Assembly (NCBI GenBank): GCA_024643595.1
Contig: JAHEMS010000088.1
Location: 1 to 10,515, forward strand
Reading direction: 5' to 3'
Length of the DNA: 10,515 nt
Source: Bacteroidota bacterium
GTDB lineage: Bacteria; Bacteroidota; Bacteroidia; Cytophagales; Cyclobacteriaceae
A program made the position numbers and the translations under genes. Below are positions 6,122 through 10,515 of this stretch, one piece after another; position 1 is the first letter of the stretch; each line of letters begins with the position of its first letter. The notes beneath the pieces are model-generated. The model was not told the origin of the DNA, ran no database searches, and saw only the letters and a program-made list of their open reading frames with translations.

Positions 6122-9100
6122 ATGAGTTGTGCCAAGCGTACTCTTTTCACCACAACCCTTTTATTATTCCTTTTTCGTATATCCCTATCGCAAGACCGTT
6201 GTGCTACTGTTCAATATGAAGAACTAAGAAATCTAAAAAACCCAAATAAGGAGTCTACAAAACAATTTGAAGATTGGATGAAGCAGCGAGTACCGCTTCA
6301 CAAAATGAAGTCCTTACGCGCAGAGGACACCCAAGCCACCATTCTTATCCCGGTAGTCGTACACTTAATTCATAATGGAGAGGCCATAGGAACCGGAACA
6401 AATCTTTCTGTCGCACAAGTTGTATCTCAAATTAATGTATTGAATAAAGACTATCAGCGATTAAATACTGATGCCTCCAATACACCGGCTGCTTTCCTTC
6501 CATTGGCCAGCAGTGTAGATGTTCAATTTGTTTTGGCAAAACAAGATCCTATTGGGGCAGCCTCCAACGGCATTGTTAGGGTAAAAGGAACCCAAACGAG
6601 CTGGTCTGTAAATGACAATGCTTTATTCAAATCACTGAGCTATTGGCCGGCCGAAAAGTATTTAAATATCTGGGTGGTTTCGTTCAACGATCAGACCATC
6701 GGCTATGCTCAATTCCCAGTCTCAAGCCTTCCAGGGCTGGAGGCCTCCCCCAACGATAGGCTTACGGATGGTGTGGTTATCAGCAATACCGCTTTTGGTT
6801 CTATTGATGATGGCGCCTTTACGCTGGATAATAAATACAACAAAGGAAGAACGCTAACCCATGAAACGGGGCACTTCTTTGGGTTACGTCATATTTGGGG
6901 TGATGATGGAAGTCAATGCAACGGAACCGACTATGTCGATGACACCCCTAATCAGGCGGGAAGCTATCTTAATCAATGTCCTTCTGGAACTAAAAATTCA
7001 TGTAGTTCTGATGATATGTACATGAACTACATGGACTACACCAATGATGCCTGTATGAATTTATTTACTTTAGGCCAGGTGGGTCGTGTCAATACTGTGA
7101 TTCAAAACAGTCCGCGAAGGGTTTCTCTTATTAATTCACTCGGTGCCTATGACCCAATTCCTGTGGCTATTGATGGAGCTATTAAAAAAATAATCTTGCC
7201 CGGAAGCAGTGCCTGTGGGGATGCCATTATTCCTACACTACAAATTCAAAATTTAGGAACCAATACGATTAGCACCGTTAGAGTACAGTTGAAGGTGAAT
7301 AGTTCTGTCATTGAAACAAAAGATTTTTCAATCAGTCTTTCAAATCTGCAAACAGGAGAAATTCAATTTTCTAACTATTTACCAGCTACGAGCTCCTTAC
7401 TAGTTAACTTTGAAATCCTGCTGGTTAATGGAGTAACCGATGCGCGTGCATTCAATAACACATCTACTGTAACTACTTCGATACCGCCACTGGCAACTTT
7501 ACCTGTTTCAGAAGTCTTCAACACGCTCCCCACCAATTGGACTATCCGAAATCCTGACAACCTTGTCGGTTGGGCATTGCTTAATACAGAAGGTAACGGC
7601 AAATCCCTTTATTTGAATTCATATGATTATGAAAATCAAGGGGCAATGGATCAGTTAATTTCACCAGTGCTTGATCTTACCAACGTTCCGTTTGCCTACC
7701 TGAAATTTGATCGTGCCTATGAATATTATGGAGCAGGCAATGAAGATCGTCTTCGAGTACTGGTTTCATCATCTTGCGATTTTAACAATACTACCACGTT
7801 ACTATTTGACAAGGAAGGACTTGAACTTTCTACTTCCGCCAGCAGTTCCGGTAGTTTTTTCATACCATCCGCATCACAGTGGAAAACAGAAGTGATTCCC
7901 CTGAATCAATTTATTGGTAGCAAAATTCAAATCTCGTTTGAATCTATTAATGGGTATGGGAATAATCAATTCCTCGATAACATAGTAGTGGCTACTGATG
8001 AACTCACAGATCTGGCACTTTTATCTTTGGAGAGCCCATCACCCGTGAGCTGCAATGTGAATATCACGCCTGGTATACGTGTACAAAATCAGGGAACGAC
8101 ACCTATTTCTAATTTTAAAGTACAAATAACGGTTAACGGTCAATCACCACAGATTCAAACCGTTTCCGGACTCAACATCCTGCCTGGGGTTGATATACTA
8201 ATTGCATTGAATCCATTGTTACTCCAAGATGGTACTAATTCAATCTCCGTTGCTGTTACTGATCCTAATAATGTCATTGATTCCAATCCCATCAATAACT
8301 CATTTACCTACAAGCGCGTAATAAATACTAATTCCGATATTATTCCTTTACGGGAAAAGTTTGAGGGTGACTTTCAATCACAATGGACTGTTGTGAGTCA
8401 GGGCCAAGAGGAAATATGGTCGCCAGCCAATACCAACGAAGGTATATCCATGGCCTTTAACGCGTTCAACAATCCTAATCTTGGCGAAGAGTCATGGTTG
8501 GTAAGTCCAGTGTTGGATTTTTCCAGAGCACAGCAAGCGAGTTTATTCTTTGACAATGCTTATGCCTTCGCTTCAACGGGAGAGGAAAAATTAAGAGTGC
8601 TCTACTCTGAAGACTGCGGTACCACATTTAAAGCTGCATTGTTCTCAGAATCCGGCTACACCCTTTCAACAACCGCATCGGAAGCTTCATGGACACCTTC
8701 TGTTGAGGATGACTGGCGAAAAAATAAAATCGTATTAAACTCACTCGCAGGAAAATCCAATTTGCGATTTGCTTTCGTCAGCACGGCAGGAAATGGGAAC
8801 AATCTCTTTCTGGATAATATTGAGTTCTACATTGATGACTATGAGGGATACTTTAAAAAAATCGAAGAACAACTCTTAGCCAAAGAAAATATGCCAGCTG
8901 AGAATGATTACTCAGTTTACGGGGAAGCTGATCAGAATATCAGAATTACATTTAATCTATTGGAACGACAGCCAGTCGATTTAAGAATCTATAATATGGC
9001 CGGACAATTGATCTTACAAAATACACTACCGGAAACGCTAAATCAAACCTATTATTTGGATCTGGGCTATCAAAGCACTGGTATTTATATTGTAAAAGTG

Positions 9101-9148
9101 CAGTATGGTGATACCCTGTCGGCAAGAAGGATTTATTTGTTTAATTAG
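6122..9148 (+). CDS. Secreted M43-type zinc metalloprotease with T9SS tail
   Basis: This is a predicted extracellular or cell-surface endopeptidase of the cytophagalysin/pappalysin (M43) family, 1008 residues from the ATG at 6122. Order: signal peptide (1-23, hydrophobic core after MSCAKR, cut near SLSQ); short propeptide-like region; catalytic domain (about 70-345) with HETGHFFGLRH (zinc ligands H247, H251, H257; catalytic E248) and the Met-turn YMNYMDY with M304. Cysteines 266, 286, 294 and 311 are spaced as for the two disulfides of ulilysin. Then CARDB-like beta domain (344-452), jelly-roll domain of choice-of-anchor-J/MAM type (460-624), a second CARDB-like domain (628-732) and a second jelly-roll (740-904). 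The last 80 residues are a type A T9SS sorting domain (DLRIYNMAGQ, STGIYIVKV, basic RR near the end), so export via the Por system is expected. An upstream TTG at 6038 is in frame but would place 28 residues before the signal peptide. Substrate unknown. Confidence 0.93.
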   Translation: MSCAKRTLFTTTLLLFLFRISLSQDRCATVQYEELRNLKNPNKESTKQFEDWMKQRVPLHKMKSLRAEDTQATILIPVVVHLIHNGEAIGTGTNLSVAQVVSQINVLNKDYQRLNTDASNTPAAFLPLASSVDVQFVLAKQDPIGAASNGIVRVKGTQTSWSVNDNALFKSLSYWPAEKYLNIWVVSFNDQTIGYAQFPVSSLPGLEASPNDRLTDGVVISNTAFGSIDDGAFTLDNKYNKGRTLTHETGHFFGLRHIWGDDGSQCNGTDYVDDTPNQAGSYLNQCPSGTKNSCSSDDMYMNYMDYTNDACMNLFTLGQVGRVNTVIQNSPRRVSLINSLGAYDPIPVAIDGAIKKIILPGSSACGDAIIPTLQIQNLGTNTISTVRVQLKVNSSVIETKDFSISLSNLQTGEIQFSNYLPATSSLLVNFEILLVNGVTDARAFNNTSTVTTSIPPLATLPVSEVFNTLPTNWTIRNPDNLVGWALLNTEGNGKSLYLNSYDYENQGAMDQLISPVLDLTNVPFAYLKFDRAYEYYGAGNEDRLRVLVSSSCDFNNTTTLLFDKEGLELSTSASSSGSFFIPSASQWKTEVIPLNQFIGSKIQISFESINGYGNNQFLDNIVVATDELTDLALLSLESPSPVSCNVNITPGIRVQNQGTTPISNFKVQITVNGQSPQIQTVSGLNILPGVDILIALNPLLLQDGTNSISVAVTDPNNVIDSNPINNSFTYKRVINTNSDIIPLREKFEGDFQSQWTVVSQGQEEIWSPANTNEGISMAFNAFNNPNLGEESWLVSPVLDFSRAQQASLFFDNAYAFASTGEEKLRVLYSEDCGTTFKAALFSESGYTLSTTASEASWTPSVEDDWRKNKIVLNSLAGKSNLRFAFVSTAGNGNNLFLDNIEFYIDDYEGYFKKIEEQLLAKENMPAENDYSVYGEADQNIRITFNLLERQPVDLRIYNMAGQLILQNTLPETLNQTYYLDLGYQSTGIYIVKVQYGDTLSARRIYLFN
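7151..8833 (+). repeat. Duplicated CARDB + jelly-roll module within the protease
   Basis: The C-terminal half of the metalloprotease consists of two copies of the same two-domain unit, about 7151-7993 and 8003-8833. Aligned landmarks are SPVLDLTNV versus SPVLDFSRA, DRLRVLVSSSC versus EKLRVLYSEDC, LELSTSASS versus YTLSTTASE, and GYGNNQFLDNIVV versus GNGNNLFLDNIEF. Identity is clear only at protein level, so the duplication is old. Such domains usually serve adhesion or carbohydrate and protein binding, which here would be inference. Confidence 0.75.
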
Positions 9149-9249
9149 CTGCTTGAAAGTTTCGATATATCAACCATATTTCCAGTGATTTTGCCTATGT
9201 GAATGATGGAAATGAGGTAAAACATAAAGATATTTGAGTTTGATTTAAC

Positions 9250-10329
9250 ATGACGAAAAAGAAAATAGCAATTCTATATGGTGGTCGCTCGGTGGAACAT
9301 GGAGTCTCAATAAATTCGGCCAGAAATATTCACCAATTTATTGACCAGAATCTTTTCGAACCCATTCTAATTGGAATATCCTTGAAAGGAGTTTGGTACA
9401 AAACTGAAAGTGTTAGTAAGGAAATTGAATCCGGAAGCGAACTCTCGCTAATACTCAATCCTACACAACCAAAGTTTGCAACCAAAGATGGCGTATCATT
9501 TGTTCCGGATATCGTGTTTCCGGTTTTGCACGGCACGGATGGTGAAGACGGAAGTATTCAGGGACTACTAAAAGCCATGAGTATTCCAATGATTGGTACC
9601 GGTGTAGCAGGGTCATCCATGTCGATGAACAAATTGGTGGCTAAGCGATTATTAAAAGAAGCAGGTTTGCCGGTAACGCGATTTTTATACTCTTACTTTT
9701 CCGACCATAAGCAATACACCTTCGAAGAAATAGAAAAAGTTCTAGGACTTCCCTTTATGGTAAAATCGGCAAGTCTGGGTTCCTCGGTGGGTGTTTCAAA
9801 AGTGAAATCAAAGTCAGATTTTGAAATAGCGCTTCAAGAATCCTATCGTTATGATGACAGTGTTCTATTTGAAGAATATATTCAGGGCAGAGAAATTGAA
9901 TGTGCCATTTTGGGCAACAATCCAGCAAAAGCCTCCTTACCAGGTGAAATTGTCATCAGCAGCAAATATGAGTTTTATACGTTCGATGCAAAATATGTGG
10001 ATGGCGAAGCAGTATCAATCGAAGTGCCTGCCCAATTAGAAGCTGGTGTTGCAGAAAAAATTCAGAACGTTTCGGTTCTCGCCTATCAGGCTTTAGGCTG
10101 TGAAGATTTTTCGAGGGTGGATTTATTCCTGACAAAATCAGGAGATATTTATATAAACGAAATCAATACTATTCCTGGCTTCACTAACTCCAGTATGTTT
10201 CCGATGATGTGGAAAGAACGAGGGATATCCTTCACTGACCTGATTACCCGGCTGGTCGACCTGGCAGAAGAACGTTATCACAAGTCGATGCGCATTGAAC
10301 ACAACTATCAATCTTCATTAAAATTTTAG
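9250..10329 (+). CDS. ddl: D-alanine--D-alanine ligase
   Basis: Ddl is a cytosolic ATP-grasp enzyme that joins two D-alanines for the peptidoglycan stem peptide. The 359 residues are a normal length. Visible are the N-terminal GGRSVEHGVS with E16, which contacts the first D-Ala; HGTDGEDGSIQGL at 94-106; the ATP-binding loop KSASLGSSVGVSK at 172-184 (usually KPA, here KSA); the omega-loop pair K248-Y249 in DAKYVDG; and the metal and substrate site RVDLF at 289-293 with INEINTIPGFTNSSMFP at 302-318 (E304, N306). The retained Lys-Tyr pair points to D-Ala-D-Ala rather than D-Ala-D-lactate products. EHGVS replaces the common EHEVS, a change next to and not at the catalytic Glu. A 101-base gap separates it from the protease gene, without a convincing terminator; GATATTTG at 9229-9236 is one base from the Bacteroidota -7 consensus, but the nearest upstream TTG is too far. 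The PASTA gene follows after 3 bases. Confidence 0.97.
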   Translation: MTKKKIAILYGGRSVEHGVSINSARNIHQFIDQNLFEPILIGISLKGVWYKTESVSKEIESGSELSLILNPTQPKFATKDGVSFVPDIVFPVLHGTDGEDGSIQGLLKAMSIPMIGTGVAGSSMSMNKLVAKRLLKEAGLPVTRFLYSYFSDHKQYTFEEIEKVLGLPFMVKSASLGSSVGVSKVKSKSDFEIALQESYRYDDSVLFEEYIQGREIECAILGNNPAKASLPGEIVISSKYEFYTFDAKYVDGEAVSIEVPAQLEAGVAEKIQNVSVLAYQALGCEDFSRVDLFLTKSGDIYINEINTIPGFTNSSMFPMMWKERGISFTDLITRLVDLAEERYHKSMRIEHNYQSSLKF

Positions 10330-10332
10330 TTA

Positions 10333-10515
10333 ATGAGTACTTTAAAAAGGATTTTTGGTAGTCGGTCAGTTCGTGGATTGTTGCTCAACCTGGCTATTCC
10401 TCCTGGAATAATCATACTTAGTGCTATTATTTATTTCTACGTTTATCTGCCATCTATTACCAATCATGGAGAATCTGTTACTGTTCCCGATCTTACAGGA
10501 ATGCAAACAGAAGAA
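10333..10515 (+). CDS. Membrane-anchored PASTA-domain protein (5' part only)
   Basis: The window ends 61 codons into this gene. It has a short basic cytoplasmic start (K5, R6, R11, R14), one transmembrane helix at about residues 16-39, and then SVTVPDLTGMQTEE, which is the opening of a PASTA domain (VPDLxGM followed by an acidic helix start). PASTA domains bind peptidoglycan or muropeptides, and in proteins with this topology they lie outside the inner membrane. The ATG lies three bases after the ddl stop (TAG TTA ATG), so the two are almost certainly co-transcribed. In Bacteroidota a non-kinase PASTA protein beside ddl is a familiar pairing, from memory. No kinase domain precedes the helix, so this is not a PknB-type kinase. 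The number of PASTA repeats lies beyond the edge. Confidence 0.88.
   Translation, partial: MSTLKRIFGSRSVRGLLLNLAIPPGIIILSAIIYFYVYLPSITNHGESVTVPDLTGMQTEE

Noticed and set aside
9149..9249. Terminator or strong promoter between the protease gene and ddl
   Set aside because: No GC-rich stem followed by a T run is visible; GATATTTG at 9229-9236 misses the -7 consensus by one base and has no suitably spaced TTG.
9973..10005. The FYTF stretch of Ddl as the Tyr-to-Phe change of D-Ala-D-lactate ligases
   Set aside because: The diagnostic omega-loop Tyr follows Lys in AKY, and both (K248, Y249) are present; the Phe lies four residues earlier.
1..10515. CRISPR array, insertion sequence, tRNA, rRNA, phage or defence system
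   Set aside because: No regularly spaced direct repeats, transposase, terminal inverted repeats or RNA-gene signatures were seen; nearly all the sequence is explained by housekeeping genes and one secreted protease.

Overview
The window reads as a core-genome segment of a Bacteroidota bacterium, most likely Cytophagales-like. The grounds are a bifunctional RibBA, a DnaG primase whose zinc-finger ligands are replaced in the manner I associate with this phylum, an Mrp plus NifU-domain gene pair, a ddl gene followed by a PASTA-domain gene, a secreted metalloprotease ending in a Por/type IX secretion (T9SS) C-terminal domain, and one close match to the Bacteroidota -7 promoter element TAnnTTTG. 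The lineage is inferred from remembered family features, not from a database search.

Left half (1-4400), all on the minus strand and read from right to left: dnaG (primase), ribBA (riboflavin biosynthesis), a small secreted protein of unknown function whose ATG overlaps the ribBA stop as ATGA, and surE (nucleotidase), which is cut by the left window edge. The tight spacing suggests that at least ribBA, the unknown gene and surE are co-transcribed. A TATCTTTG element just upstream of ribBA could be their own promoter.

Centre (4401-4655): a 255-base divergent intergenic region between dnaG and mrp. It holds a perfect 15-bp inverted repeat next to the dnaG start and a 17-bp inverted repeat, TTTAGA-N5-TCTAAA, upstream of mrp that resembles operators of the Fur/Irr family.

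Right half (4656-10515), all on the plus strand: mrp and a NifU C-terminal-domain gene overlap as TGATG and form an iron-sulfur cluster assembly unit. They are followed by a large secreted M43-type zinc metalloprotease with a duplicated two-domain module and a T9SS sorting tail, then ddl (D-alanine--D-alanine ligase), and three bases later the start of a membrane-anchored PASTA-domain protein cut by the right edge. Ddl and the PASTA protein both point to peptidoglycan.

I see no mobile element, CRISPR array, tRNA, rRNA, convincing terminator or obvious new multi-gene system. The points most worth checking are the zinc-ligand-free primase with a TTG start, the Mrp lacking its usual C-terminal CxxC, and the two intergenic inverted repeats.
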